A stretch of 25,068 nt of DNA. It comes from Apostichopus leukothele. Lineage: Eukaryota > Echinodermata > Holothuroidea > Aspidochirotida > Stichopodidae. The stretch is from assembly GCA_010014835.2 (NCBI GenBank), contig JAAAKB020319805.1, positions 1 through 25,068 of the forward strand. Reading direction: 5' to 3'. Positions 10,711 through 22,616 of the stretch are shown here, piece by piece. Each line of letters starts with the position of its first letter. Position 1 is the first letter of the stretch. Below the pieces are notes generated by a model. The model was not told the DNA's origin and ran no database searches. It saw nothing but the letters and a program-made list of their open reading frames with translations. Made by a program: the position numbers and the translations under genes.

Positions 10711-11947
10711 TCCTTGCCTAAAACAGCTCTTGGCTGCCCTACATCTTTTATAGAGCTACATTTGGACATCAGTTGGCGGCCATTACAATGACAGGATCAT
10801 ATTATCAAAGCTTCAGGTGTGAAACAATAAAGAAGAGTAAATAGTAAATTAATCTCACACTTTGTGGTATAATATCAAATGTCAAATGTGGTATAGCAGC
10901 ACATAACTATACTTAACTATGTATGCTCTTTGTTCATGAATTCAAATTAATTGCATGAATAATGTTAAGGTTTTATAACTTGTTTATTCTCCCTTCCCAC
11001 TCTCTAACTAGAGTTAGAGGAGGGGAGGGATGGGGAGGGGAAACTGTTGGCAGATGCATAGAAATGTAAAGCAGTTAACCATTGTTTATGTTTGGATCAC
11101 GTTTCTAGTGAGCATATGGGATCACCATGTTTTCTGGTCCTCGTGATAAATCTATCTCATCTTTGTCCTGACTAGTGTCCACATGATTTTGTGATGCTTT
11201 TGCAAATGATCAATTGTCATCACACCTGGAGCCATAAAAGGGAAGCCCTTGGAAAACCAATCAATTTTCTGGTTGGTTCTAAGATGACCTTTACCCAAAT
11301 ACTACAGAGCCCAAGTGAAATGAAATTATAGAAGGCGCTTGTTGCACCTTCTCTTGTTGCCAAATTAGTCATCTGGAGAGTTTGATAGAAACATCTAGGG
11401 AGGATGCATTGACGTACATGGGACATTAATTTCTCCCCAGGCCAGCATTATTGTGCTCTAAGTGTGTCCATACTTCAATCTAGATCAGTTTAATTAAATA
11501 CTGTTACCATAAGTTGGATTTCTTCCTTATGAGAGTCAAGACACAAACGGAAATCAGTAATATCCGTTACCATCTTCTGAATACCCTTGTTTTCTCCTTC
11601 CACTTTGAAATGTTAAAGAAGATGACGTTGTTTTGTTCAGTGAATTTGACAAGCAAAGAAAATTATCTTCAAGTCCCATGCCAATTGCATGCACTTTGGC
11701 TAATTCTTGCATAAGATAATTGCATCGTTTCACCAAGTAAACTCTGCTAAGTGGTCAGAATAGCCCCAGGGTAACATTTAAATTAAAGCTATGAAAAGGT
11801 AGCTATATTAGCTGCCTTACTTTCTCATTAACTGTCAGGTGATGCTGAAGTTTTTGGTAATTATTATAGGTCTCATTGTTATTGCCAACCCTATTGGTAG
11901 GTAGGTGGGGATGCTGTGCATACTGAAATATCAAACTTTTATTGGGA
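10711..11947. other. Non-coding stretch with one G-rich tract and a complex unique segment
   Basis: The G-rich tract at 11022-11040 is listed separately. The palindrome-like CTCTAACTAGAGTTAGAG lies just before it at 11001-11018. The segment 11510-11880 is complex and repeat-free, with several homeodomain or POU-like words (AATTGCATG, TAATTGCATC, TTAATTAAA-like). It could be regulatory, but nothing proves it. Short frames on both strands there are opposite-strand partners of each other and lack support. Confidence 0.45.
11022..11040 (+). other. Potential G-quadruplex
   Basis: Four G-runs, GGGGAGGGATGGGGAGGGG, are separated by loops of one or two bases. This satisfies the usual short-loop quadruplex rule on the + strand. 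Function is unknown. Confidence 0.6.
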
Positions 11948-12165
11948 TTTGGAATTCTGTAGTGAATTGGTGGTTTGAGATATCACCTTCCCAGTGTGTG
12001 CATTTAATCTGTAGTGACTTGGTGGTTTGAGATATCACCTTCCCAGTGTGAGCATTTATTCTGTAGTGACTTGGTGGTTTGAGATATCACTTTATAGTCT
12101 GTGCATTTACTGTGTGTAGAGACTTGGTGGTTTGAGATATTGCCTTTAAAGTGTAGTCCACATTG
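11948..12165. repeat. 52-53 bp minisatellite, four copies
   Basis: The core TTGGTGGTTTGAGATATC recurs after CTGTAGTGA at 11957, 12009 and 12061, and after a modified GTAGAGAC near 12116. Spacings are 52, 52 and 53 bp. The first three copies share CACCTTCCCAGTGTG or a close form, while the fourth decays after ATTGCCTTTAAAG. Confidence 0.93.
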
Positions 12166-13434
12166 GAAGGATTATACATCAAATGCTAGTGTTTCTTTGT
12201 GTAGCAACTTGAGACTAGTAGGATATTCACCACGATGCAGTGAAGTGCTACTCCCCCCCCCCACCCCTATATTGCCTAGAGTAATATGTAACTTTTCATC
12301 TCTGTCCTCCTTTGTTGACCAGTTAATTCTGTTGAGGTTATTTGTCTGACCAGCCCCCTCTTCCTTCTTCCTCTATGGTCCTAGACATGTGTGAACTTCA
12401 CATCCTTCACGTCTCCTAACAACTTCTTGCTCTATCGTGCCTAGAGTGATCTGTTAATGGTTTGGCCTTTTTCTCCATAATAGGTCTTGTTTCTCATCAT
12501 CCCCCTCTCCTTCTGCTAGGCTCAAGTTTGGCCTCTAATTCGGCCTCAACTTCAACTATTGTTAATGATCTTTTCTTTTCTTAAAGCAGATTGTCACTAA
12601 TAAAGAATAGAAATGAAAATTATAAATACATTGTGGGATGTGTTCCTAGGAGTGATGGAACACACATCATGAATTTTGTTAGCTGTAAATTCCTTACTTT
12701 TCCCTGTGGAAGTACCGGAACTGGAGGTTTTTTAGTTGTTGTTAGCATTGGTTGGAAACACATGCCCTGTTTGTTATGTAAACATGGCTTTATTAATAAG
12801 TTTCACATGATGATAGAGGGAGGCATAGGAACCAACCTGGCAACACAGCGATTCTGTTACGCATGGCAGCAGTAGGTATGCAACAACAGTAAAGATTTCT
12901 GTTGTTTCATTCTTGTGATTGATTTCTGAGATTTGATGTCTTAATTAGACAGGGAGATTTTTCACCTCCGCCATGATTCTTCAAAGCTAATAAACGGCCG
13001 TTAAGCCAGGTTAATAAATACCACAGCATTTGCTCTGGGTTACTGACGCCGATACAGTGTTATTCAAATGAGGCTATTTCAGGGATCCTAATTGGAAGAG
13101 AGATTCGCAGGCATAGTAAATATCATTAAAAGTGATTGATTTATGGATGCATTAAATGACCAGTGAAGAGCACTTCAAGTCACATTTTAGAACAGCAAAA
13201 GTCTATTCTTCTTGGAATGCAATTACTTAAATGTTCAGCCTTTGACAATAATGTGCGGCACAAATCATAAATATTTGTAATTGTCCTTCTGATTTTATCA
13301 GCTTTACTCATGTGTAGAGGATGTGTAGAGGAATTCTTAAAGTTTGTTAATTATTGGAGTAATGAGAAAAGCAATTAAACCAAACAAAAAGTAAAGATAT
13401 TTTTCTTCTGATTGGAAGGAAAAAGGGCAAGATC
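12166..13434. other. Non-coding stretch, pyrimidine-rich then complex unique sequence
   Basis: A C10 run lies at 12253-12262, and pyrimidine-rich DNA follows to about 12570. The + strand frame at 12591-12875 (94 codons) has no motif I recognise. From about 12930 to 13290 the sequence is complex and free of repeats, with homeodomain- and POU-like words. It is noted below as a possible conserved element. Confidence 0.45.
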
Positions 13435-13450
13435 TTGATTGGGGATCGGT

Positions 13451-13469
13451 GGGAGGGAGGTGGGAGGGG
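13451..13469 (+). other. Potential G-quadruplex
   Basis: GGGAGGGAGGTGGGAGGGG gives four runs of at least three G with loops of 1, 4 and 1 bases. Purine-rich DNA continues to about 13494. Confidence 0.55.
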
Positions 13470-13494
13470 TAGAGATGGAAAGGGAAGGGAGATG

Positions 13495-14714
13495 GTCAAT
13501 CTTATTACATTTACAAGCACCTTTATGAAATTAATGTTAGATTGTAAATGTCAGTCCAGGTTTTTCCTACCTCAACTGATCTTTTCAGCATCAGCATATA
13601 TACTGAAAGTCCACACAAGAATATTGCTTTCATCAATGGTCACTTTAAAATCTTTTTTGCAGTGTTACATTGCATGTCCTCAAGGAAATGTGGCAAGAAA
13701 TCAGTGAGCTTATTAGCTTTCTGGTTTTAAAATTGGATAAACCATTCACAAATTAATCTTACTTGCATACTCTCTCAAGTGCTTGTATTCTTTGATACAT
13801 TGATTGGATAAATTTATTTGATGGTTCATGAATTTGTTTTTCTCATTGGTTAAATTCACTTTGAATAATTCAAAAAATTAGTCATTCATAGATTCTTTTT
13901 GTCAATAATTATGTCTTATTTTGGAATAAAATGATCTTTCTAGGGTTTGCTTTTGCAATCATGAAAGAAAGCTTAAATTTACTTTGAGAATGCCTGATAT
14001 GAATGAAGGTAAAGTGTGTGCTAGTTATATTTCTTGTATGCACAGGTACAGTATGACTCAGCTGTTTCTCTGAATACCACATGCACTCAGCTTGCAAATT
14101 AGTAAATTGTGAAGAAAAGGGGCCAGTGTGTGCGTACTGGTTAAAGGATCTATATTTTAACAATTTTTTTTTATGTTGCATAGAATAACATTTTGAGAAA
14201 TTTTGCAGGTGCAGGGTTAAGGCAGAAGTGTATGCTTGAGGCATTCAACATGCTAATTTAAGTCTACAGAACAATCAAAATCTTTATTGCAGGGTTGAAG
14301 GTCAAGGTATATGATCTTAAGTTAGAGGGAGAGAGTTGGTATCAGATCGGAGCATTTTGTGGGTTTGATGATATTCTCCATTGCCAACGATTTTATTTTC
14401 ATTTTCAAACCATCAGTCCGACTAGAAAACTTAATGAAACTTGATGTATTTAGAGTTGCTGAAGAGACAATTATTTCAATTAACAGAAACTGGGCTCCTG
14501 AACCATGTACTTAAGGGTCGGCCATACTGCATGGAATAGCAAATGTGATGTTTACATATGTCACATCCTTAACATAAATTTGCCAGCCTGATCAGAATTA
14601 TTCTTGTCAATGCCAACAAATGAACCTGATTAGAAAGAAATTGGAAGTTTGACTTGCAATTCCTGACTAATTTCTAGCTTTTCCTATCATACTTAACTGA
14701 ATAAAAAAACCTTT
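13495..14714. other. AT-rich non-coding stretch, nothing recognised
   Basis: The minus-strand frame 13909-14244 (111 codons) starts in a poor initiation context (GTTGAATGC) and shows no domain, signal or splice support. I treat it as a chance frame. No repeats or RNA genes were seen. Confidence 0.5.
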
Positions 14715-14746
14715 CCCCTGCCCACTCCCACCCCCACCCCACCCCC
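14715..14746 (-). other. C-rich tract, potential G-quadruplex on the minus strand
   Basis: Runs CCCC, CCC, CCC, CCCCC, CCCC and CCCCC follow one another with one- or two-base gaps. The minus strand would form a stable quadruplex and the + strand an i-motif. Confidence 0.6.
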
Positions 14747-17697
14747 ATCAACATTGCATTCTGAGCAATATTTTAAATGGCAAATCCTGCCCTCATTTTC
14801 TTCTGACATTTGTGAGTTCATTGAGCCTTTGCAGTGTTTGGTGGGAGTAAGTCATCATTCATCAGTGTAGTAAATAAGAGTTTCATTGTCAGAGATTAGT
14901 GATCAAAGCTGCCCAGACAGTTGTTGGGGGATTGGATAATTAAGCTGGAGGGGAGGGGATGGCTATCAATGCTCACCCTGCTGATCCCCAGGGGAGCTTG
15001 TAACCTTGCCATTAAAAATTTGTAAGTGATTTTTAAAGAGAGTTCAGGTATCTGAAGAAAAAAAAGATTTATGGAGACATTTTATGATTCTCTGTTTTGT
15101 GAGTTTAATGTCCTGGCTGCAGTGTTATGTCAGTAGGTACAGCAGTAGATCAAGCCATGTTGTATGTGTAAGACCATTAATATTGGAAGATTGAATTCAG
15201 GTTACTTGGTTGCCTAGTTCTAATAAAATTAACCTTGAAGCTTTGGTACTATGATGTAGGCAAGTTCAAAGTTTAAGTTCAGTTTGAAACCTTAATCTAT
15301 TCATTAAAAGGGAATGATGCAGAAAAAAATGCAAGGATATGGTTGTGAGTGTGGGGGGGGGGGGGTGGTAGGCATGTATCGAAAGGTACAGATGATAAAT
15401 GCTTATGTCCATTTTCTGATCAATTGTGATAGTACTCCTTACTATTGTTATACTCTGTAAGGTTACATGTATGATGTACTTGTGCTGTATATTTTATTTT
15501 GATTGGCTGGGTTCTAGGGCTTTTTAGTATGAGCTACAAATCACAAGAACATGATTATAACATTATATTCAGTCAGCCTGTTGTAAATGTTTTTTTGCCT
15601 AGTGTTTTCTACTTTTCGTGTACAGTTTGACCTTTCAAATGGACTCTTTAAGACTAAGTCTTTTATTTACCAGCTTTAAGCTCATTAAGTTTCATTCCAG
15701 CTTTTGATGGTAAACTCTCCACTTTGATTGATAATGCCCTTCACACACAACTTCATTAAAATACACTGACTGCATGCTGTTGCCTGACTAACCCTGGAGT
15801 TGTTCTGCCTGGATGATTCACTGCAGGGTTACTAAACTTATTGGTGAGGTCTTTACAAACAGAGTAAATGCTTTGTTTACAGTTTATATTTAATTGAACT
15901 AGTCACTTACACATGGTGTCATATTGAGGGAACTGTTTACGTGTTTGAATATACAGCTTTGCTACCAGGTCTCTGTGTGCACCACTGAGGAGGCATGTTC
16001 CACTAGTTCAAACAAATAGTAATCAGTATGCTTTATACAGGGACCTCCAGCAGACCTGGTAATCTACTTCATTGGCTTCAAGAATAAGTTAAATTGGATG
16101 TTCCATAACTTGTTGATTTGGTTTTTCCAAGGGCTTTGTGTGATGGCCTGGATTTTTGTTTTACATTGCTGTAAAGCTTTGACTGTTCCTCACTAGAGTT
16201 AGACAGGGACTGAATATCACTGTCTGATCATTGTGTAAGATACATTTACAAAAAGGATTTACCATAACATTGCACAGGAGTAAGTTGAGCCAGAGATTTG
16301 TGATTTGGTTTCAACTTCAACATCCCCAAAGGAGTTAAAGTGAATAGCTCAGATGTTTTTAGAAGGTTTGAAAATCTTTGCCATCAAACCTGCTTTGAAG
16401 AACATAGCACTGTCTGTCCCCTGAAGACAAAACCAGTTTGACCTGAAATGAATTTCAGAGGTGTCACAAAACTTGAATAGTTTCCAGCTCTCATCTTCAT
16501 CTTCAGCCAGACATTGGATTAATAGCTACTTATATTTTTTTGTGGTTTGGTTGGTCTGTTGTTGTTGCATTAGATATCAGCAGAGCTAGCTCACAGTCAT
16601 CTTCCTCACACAGACCGTACTCTCAATATTGTCAACTCTCCGAGTCCATTAATTGACTACCACAACTCTCAACAGTTTGAGAAGGAGTTTACTTGATTGC
16701 ATCTGCAAACCCTCACTTCTCTCTCACTCCATTAACAGACTCACATGATACCGCTTCTAATGAATTTTTGCCCTGTGTAGTTTGTGTTGCTCTCTCCGTT
16801 GGACAGTAATTTTAGCCGGTAGCAGACGACATCTGGGATATTTTGTGAAGAGGGAAGTTACTTTGGAAGGAGCTGTATGCATAATTTAAATGTGTGCCAT
16901 TTGTGATGACATAACATATTGAGACTGGAATATTGTTAAAAGTTTGTGACAGTAGTAAACTGTTCTTTTAAATACCTTAATTTTTGTGATCACTGGCTGT
17001 AATCGCAGTAATTAACAACTATATCTACAAGTGATTGATTTACCAGGAAATTCTAGACTTCAAGCTGCGGAAGATTTTAACTTTTTGGACTGTACGAAGG
17101 GGTTTATCATTTACTGGAATGGAGAGGTTTTATGTTCATCCAAGGTGTAGGTAAAATCAGGCGTAAGAGCTAATTCTTTTCTTCTTTTGAACAACAGTTC
17201 TGATTAAATTCCAGCTGACACTGTGACCTTGATATCATTGCTGATTAGAGCTACTGACATCAACATACTCAAGTGAGTTTAGGTTGTGAGTGACCTGAAT
17301 CTCGCTGTCTGTCGGCTCTGATAATGACTCCCACTTGATCAAGTTTAAGCAACTGAACCATGTCTGACTAATGAATGCTACAAAGCTGGGGCGATGATCA
17401 TAAATTTTTTGGCCCCCTGAAAATTTTATGTTGTGGCAAGTTAGGGGTCGCAGCCAAGTAAGAAAGGGTGTTAGAAATATAAAACATTAGTGACTTGTGT
17501 CTAATACACTGTGAAAGACGTGTGAACTGGGAAACAGTGGATGAGAGGCGTATAATTCTGAGATGTTGTTTGCAAACTGCTTACTGACAAGAAACAGGAT
17601 TATTCCTCATCTTCATATTTAGATAACTGTTGATGCCAAACTAAATACTGTTTAATCATTTTGTCATGAAAAATTGAAGAGGTAGTTTTTTGTTGGA
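14747..17697. other. Non-coding stretch upstream of the first coding exon
   Basis: A G13 run lies at 15353-15365. The rest is unique AT-rich sequence. The last 1.5 kb, leading to the exon at 17807, may include promoter or untranslated-exon sequence. One possible untranslated exon end is GGTGTAG followed by GTAAAATC near 17143-17157. That is a guess without transcript data. Confidence 0.4.
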
Positions 17698-17731
17698 TAT
17701 AAATAACAAAATTTTATTTTCATAATGCACA
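17698..17731 (+). promoter_or_regulatory. Possible TATA box and start region
   Basis: TATAAATA at 17698-17705 lies about 100 bp before the ATG at 17807. A pyrimidine-A step near 17731 sits at a normal TATA-to-start distance. In AT-rich DNA this motif is frequent by chance. The real transcript could instead start far upstream and splice into this exon, for example after TTTTGACACTAAG. Confidence 0.2.
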
Positions 17732-17806
17732 GATCTATTTTGGTTTCATGATAGAAAAATTTATAGGTGACTAATTGAACATTGTTTTGACACTAAGAAA
17801 GAGAAA

Positions 17807-18122
17807 ATGGCATCTGAAACTGTTATTCCTTGGAACAGAAAGGACCAGTCAAGTGAAAACTTTAGTTTGAGAAATGGTTGTCATAAAATGCACTCGTGGT
17901 TGCAAGCACAAAGGTATCGAGTGCAAGATACAGAGAACAGTAAATGTGCAATACAAACCTTCCATCATAATTCCACGCCATGGATCAGCAGTCGAGTACT
18001 CTCTTCACTAAATTTCAGATGGAGAAGGCGACATTTATCAGTATTATTCTTCCTTTTAACGCTAATTTCATTCCAATCTAACAACGAAGTGCACGGATAT
18101 GTCAGCAATGTCAGAAATGGTG
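17807..18122 (+). CDS. First coding exon of a secreted or membrane protein, product not recognised
   Basis: An ATG in a good initiation context (AGAAAATGG) follows an in-frame TGA at 17768. It opens 105 codons plus one base, ending at a consensus donor GTAAGT at 18123, so the intron is phase 1. Residues 1-70 are polar with no domain I recognise. Residues 71-76 are basic (RWRRRH) and residues 77-90 are hydrophobic (LSVLFFLLTLISF), followed by a polar stretch ending HGYVSNVRNG. That is the layout of a signal peptide or a type II signal anchor. The n-region is unusually long unless translation starts at Met28. A phase-1 intron just after a signal sequence is typical of extracellular modular proteins. 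The open frame runs on to 18202, but those residues would be intron. Sequence composition is richer in CpG than the flanks. The family cannot be named from this exon. Confidence 0.6.
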
Positions 18123-19973
18123 GTAAGTTTAGTTCAGCTTTCCTTATTGCTATTGGTGTTTTGTTTGAGTACATCTTATCAAGGATATTTTCAAACTTCT
18201 GAATAATTTGCCTTTGTCAGTTATCGTTAAGGTGGAAAAAGGTAAATCTAATCAGTGTCCTTCAACTATAGTGTTAATTGATGTTGTTTGTGTGTAGACT
18301 ACAACAAATCTTTAGTACAAATACTGTCACTGCAGTTATTATGTGACCTACACATTACAGACTAACTGCTCACTGGTTGTTTGATCTAACAGTATAGAAA
18401 TTATATTTTTATTGTTCCTGTTTATTAAATGAAAATGGTAGATATTGCTCCATTATAAAGACTTCCATTATTGTTTAGAGCTGTACGAGCAGGATGTTGT
18501 TTTATCACTCTACTAGGAAGTATATCAACTTTATTTTTTATAAGTATAACAGAAATAACAAGGATAACATGGTTTACGAGTAAACGGCTAAGCTTGATTT
18601 TGATTTATCTACAAAATTTACATTAGTTGAGTAGTTTAGTTACACAAATTGTCTGTTCCCTATTTGCCCTTGAGTTTGCTTAATAAGTGCCCTAGATGGG
18701 ATTACAACTGGCTTTGAACTGTTTAAAGTACATACTTAGTACAAAAGCCTAGATGCTTATACACTCTACAAACTTAAACCCAAGTATCTTCCCAGGGTCT
18801 ACTGCAAGTTTTGGTGAATGTAATCTAAGACCTGGCTATGATTTGTTACAAAGGAAAGTTATGCTTCTAGTATTGCACATCTTTTACAAATCTTGTTTTT
18901 ATAAACAATGTTTAGTCTTCTAGGCTTTGCCACACTCTTTGATTTGCTATGGAACTAGTTTAAGAAACAAATAACACTAAAAGTGTTAACTAAGCTATAT
19001 TTGTGGTTATGTATAAGCACAAAGGAAAAATGTAATGGAGAGACCTTATATCCCTTTGCCTACCTTCTCATCTTTCCATTCACCCATTCACTCTCTCTCT
19101 TTCCTCTTCCTGCCTCTGTCAGATAGTCAGTAAATAGTCAGTCTTGTCATGTTTCATCTTCAATTAGTCTGTTCACTCTGTTGCATTTTAAGTTCACAAA
19201 TTTGCATGAAAGGGAAAAAAGAAGAAATATTCACACAAAGTTTGATAAAATTGTCTATGTCAATTCGTTTCCAGTGCCTCTCAAATATCAATGCTCAAGA
19301 GATTTTATCTGAAAGTGTTTTTGTCCAAATTGTTGACCTACCATACGCTTTGGGACTAACTAAATCACAGAAATCAAGTAGTTTTGTTTCTTGTACTAGG
19401 TATACCTGGAGGTGTGATGAGCTTTCTGATATGACTGTTCATTGATTAAACTTTTTAATGGAAGAGTTTATGCTTATTTTGTTTTGTGTTACAACATGAG
19501 AAATGCAACTAGATGTGTTCATTCCCAGGGATATATTCTGGCAAGATCTCTATTACTCTGCAGGGCTAGAGCCATCCTGTTAAGTTAGTGACATATATAC
19601 ATCTAACTATGAGATTGTAAACTGTGTATTGAAGAAGAGTTGTTTACCATGTCATGATAATATGGAATAAGTCAATACTTGAACTAAGGTGACTCTACGG
19701 CTTTGTTTAAACACTTGAAGGACCAAAGATCAAAAATGGTTTCAAGTTAAGGATTGTGAAATTACCAGATTTCACGCCTTAATTTACTATATATCTATAA
19801 TGTTACACTTTGCACCCACCCTACCTTGGCAAGGTAGGAGAGAGGACTATTTTTATCATTACAGTGCTTATAGTTTAGGCTGGTTTTGCAAATTACTGAA
19901 GTGGGGATTGTTATTGTTCACTTTAATGTGTGTATCTTGAATTGTATTCACCCACTGCATTTGTACATGGTGT
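18123..19973. other. Presumed first coding intron, no second exon found
   Basis: The donor GTAAGT opens this stretch. A strong acceptor-like polypyrimidine tract with CAG ends at about 19121, but joining it in phase 1 gives a stop within four codons. The + strand frame at 19149-19445 (98 codons) has no recognised motif. No RNA genes or repeats were seen before 19974. Confidence 0.5.
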
Positions 19974-20358
19974 GATCAGTGTTTGTACATAGTACTATGG
20001 TAAGTTAATGTTTACACAGAGTAATAAAGGGTACCTCAGTGTTTATTAAATGTGCTGTGTTACCTCAGTCTTTATACACAGTAATATGGGGTATGTCAGT
20101 GTTCACACACAGTACTATATGGTACCTCAGTGTTTATACACAATACTATGGTACCTCAGTGATTACACACAGTAATATGGTACCTCAGTGTGTATACACA
20201 ATACTATGGTACCTCAGTGTGTATACACAATACTATGGTACCTGAGTGATTACACACAGTAATATGGTACCTCAGTGTGTATACACAATACTATGGTACC
20301 TCAGTGATTACACACAGTAATATGGTACCTCAGTGTGTATACACAATACTATGGCACC
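19974..20358. repeat. 29-bp minisatellite, about 13 units, partly dimeric (58 bp)
   Basis: There are two unit types of 29 bp. Type A reads GGTACCTCAGTGTGTATA, then CACAATACTAT. Type B reads GGTACCTCAGTGATTACA, then CACAGTAATAT. The right half runs A, B, A, A, B, A, B, A or close variants, giving a partly alternating 58-bp period. The left half (19974 to about 20130) is degenerate. Type A contains the perfect 12-bp palindrome TGTGTATACACA. Many units start with the GGTACC palindrome. The short frame across the array is an artefact. Confidence 0.95.
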
Positions 20359-22506
20359 AATTTATAAACCAGTTCCTTTGTCCACACTTAAACTTGTATG
20401 ACAGAAAAACTGGTGATATTTAATAAACATTGGTTGTCTACCATTGGAAATAAGAAATTAAAGAGCAGTGAAAATGGAATTAGAAAACCCCAAATTCAAA
20501 GAGCCTGCAATTCTTCCAATTTATAATGTTATTGAATATGTTGTTTGGTAGGTCAGATTGGAGGGAAAAAAAGAATTATAAATGTCATACATTGTAATGG
20601 TAATCAATGGTGTGCACTTCTGAACTTTGAGGATGTTTACAGTGTTTAAAAGATAATTGCTAGCAGCATAAAGTTTTAGGCTGTAAGGGGGAAGTCTGCC
20701 CTTGGTTGTTATTATCTGTGATTGTCTCCTTTCCTATGGAGACTTACAAATGTGTTAAATGTGAGGTCTTCCTACACATTTGATTACAATGGTTATGTTG
20801 CTGCATGGTCATTTGCAAGAGATTTTGTATAAAATCTCTTGGGTAAACAATTCACAAATGGTTTTCTCCGTTGCCACTTAAGTACATTTTACAACTCTGC
20901 TTTTCAAGAAAAGAGGAACTCTCATTGTTAATAATCTTTGCATACGTATCTTCATCATAAAACTAACGCTATTGTAAATCTCTGGTGAAGTAATGGCATC
21001 CTTAGAATAAACGCTTTCTTAATGTTATACATTTATTCTTCCAGATCGGTCCTCATTGTTTGTAACCACCAAAATGGAGTTTGTTTATTTAATGCCATAG
21101 ATGATTAGAGAACAAATAGGGGATTGAGAACATTACTACGAACAAACCCTTTAATGTCAGTCACAACACTTTTGTAAACTGTGGAAATCCTTTTCAATTA
21201 GAGGTGCAGATTCAGGTTGGTAAATAATATTGAGACTTCTGACTGAGTGTTGTAAATACTAGGTTGTCATGGGCAGTCAGGTGTGGTGTCATCCTGGGGG
21301 TAGAAGAGAAGATCAGATCAGGGGGTGGGGATCAGATCATCCCAGATTGATTCTTGGGCTTTTCAGGATACTATGATAGCATTGACTACTATTATGTATT
21401 TCCTTTACAGTCAGAATGGGATTTGTTGGAGGGAATTTAAATACATTCAATGTAAATCTCAGCATAAAGACATAGTGTTATTTACAAGTGACGAGTAATG
21501 ATTCACCATTGCAGGTAGTTGTATTCTTGTACAGTTAGGAGCCATGTCCTGCAGTAACCAACCAAGTTCTTTGTGTGGAAACTATAGCACTTAATTCATT
21601 GACATGAAAACCACAGGGAAAAGCAAAAAGTTGACTTGTTTTTTTCTGCTGCCCTGTTTTTATCTCTTTCTTGAAACTGTTTTTGCTTTGATACCTTTTG
21701 AAACTAATATTTTGCATTGAATAGGCATCTGAACAATGTGTGCTTTGACCTGTGGCTATATTTCTGTGCTAAGTTAACCATAAAATTTACCTAGCTACTG
21801 TAAACACGCTGAGTCCACACAGTTGCTATTTGAGTCACGCATTTCAAGTTATAGCATAACTTTTTTATTTGCTGTGCAATTGAACGTTATCATTGTTGCC
21901 AACCATTACCAGTAAAACAGGAAATTTGCTTTAAAGGAAGATTTATGCCATAGGAGGATCAAGCGGGGTGGGGAGTGGGTCTTGGAAATGGGACATGGGT
22001 TACGTTGGTTTCATCTGAATAGGATAGCTTGCACTGCAGTTCATTTAGAAGCTTCAGATTTTCTTAAGTTGATCGATTGCAGTGTCTTTTGGTTCATAAG
22101 ATTGGTAAAGTTGCCATAACTAGAAATTGCATAAGAAAACTAAATCTGTGGCTTTACCAAGTGCATCTTTTAACTGTTTGTAGTTAATGTGTAGCTTTAT
22201 ATAGATATTGTTATAAAGCCATTCACTATTTCAGATGCACAAAGTAGATGGCCCCTGTGGATTTGTTTGGAGTAAAATTGATCCAGAAAGATTATTAATG
22301 AGAATCGTTGGTTACAAAAGTCCTTCATTTGTAATTCAATATTTCTCTTTTGTTAAAGATTTATACATGTCTGCAATAGAACTCATTTTAGTTAATTGCT
22401 TTGTGTAAAAACTAGTGGTACCTAGCAAGACTTATTGTAGAGTAAACATAAATTACATTTACTCACTTTTTTGTTGGTGAAGGGAGATGGACATATATTT
22501 GGTAGT
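20359..22506. other. Non-coding intronic stretch with one small hairpin
   Basis: No exon could be joined in frame. Acceptor-like sites occur near 21044 (TTATTCTTCCAG) and 21410 (TTCCTTTACAG), but each gives a stop after about 18-20 codons with no good donor. A complex segment at 20990-21210 is noted below. GATCAGATCA is repeated around a G-rich word at 21310-21338. Confidence 0.45.
20816..20841. repeat. Perfect 11-bp hairpin with 4-base loop
   Basis: CAAGAGATTTT at 20816-20826 and AAAATCTCTTG at 20831-20841 are exact reverse complements, separated by GTAT. Role unknown; it is too short for a microRNA precursor by itself. Confidence 0.6.
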
Positions 22507-22525
22507 GTGTATATGGTGACATCCC

Positions 22526-22616
22526 TATGTTCCGACGTCTCTATGTTCCGACGTCTCTATGTTCCGACGTCTCTATGTTCCGACGTCTCTATGTTCCGAC
22601 GTCTCTATGTTCCGAC
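22526..22616. repeat. 16-bp tandem array in left arm, six copies
   Basis: Units start at 22526, 22542, 22558, 22574, 22590 and 22606. The first five are TATGTTCCGACGTCTC; the sixth turns into ACAATACG after TATGTTCCG. Each unit joint contains the GACGTC palindrome. Confidence 0.97.

Noticed and set aside
12591-12875. 94-codon + strand open frame
   Set aside because: No recognisable motif or splice support, and its length is within chance expectation.
13909-14244. 111-codon minus-strand open frame
   Set aside because: Weak initiation context and a composition typical of translated AT-rich non-coding DNA; no recognisable motif.
19122-19445. Possible second coding exon after the polypyrimidine tract ending in CAG
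   Set aside because: Joined in phase 1 to the exon ending at 18122, it stops within four codons; the later 98-codon frame has no acceptor of its own that I trust.
20039-20245. 68-codon frame over the 29-bp minisatellite
   Set aside because: Product of the tandem repeat; the peptide simply mirrors the unit.
21045-21470. Two acceptor-like sites (near 21044 and 21410) as candidate second exons
   Set aside because: Each gives a stop after about 18-20 codons in the required phase, with no good donor before it.
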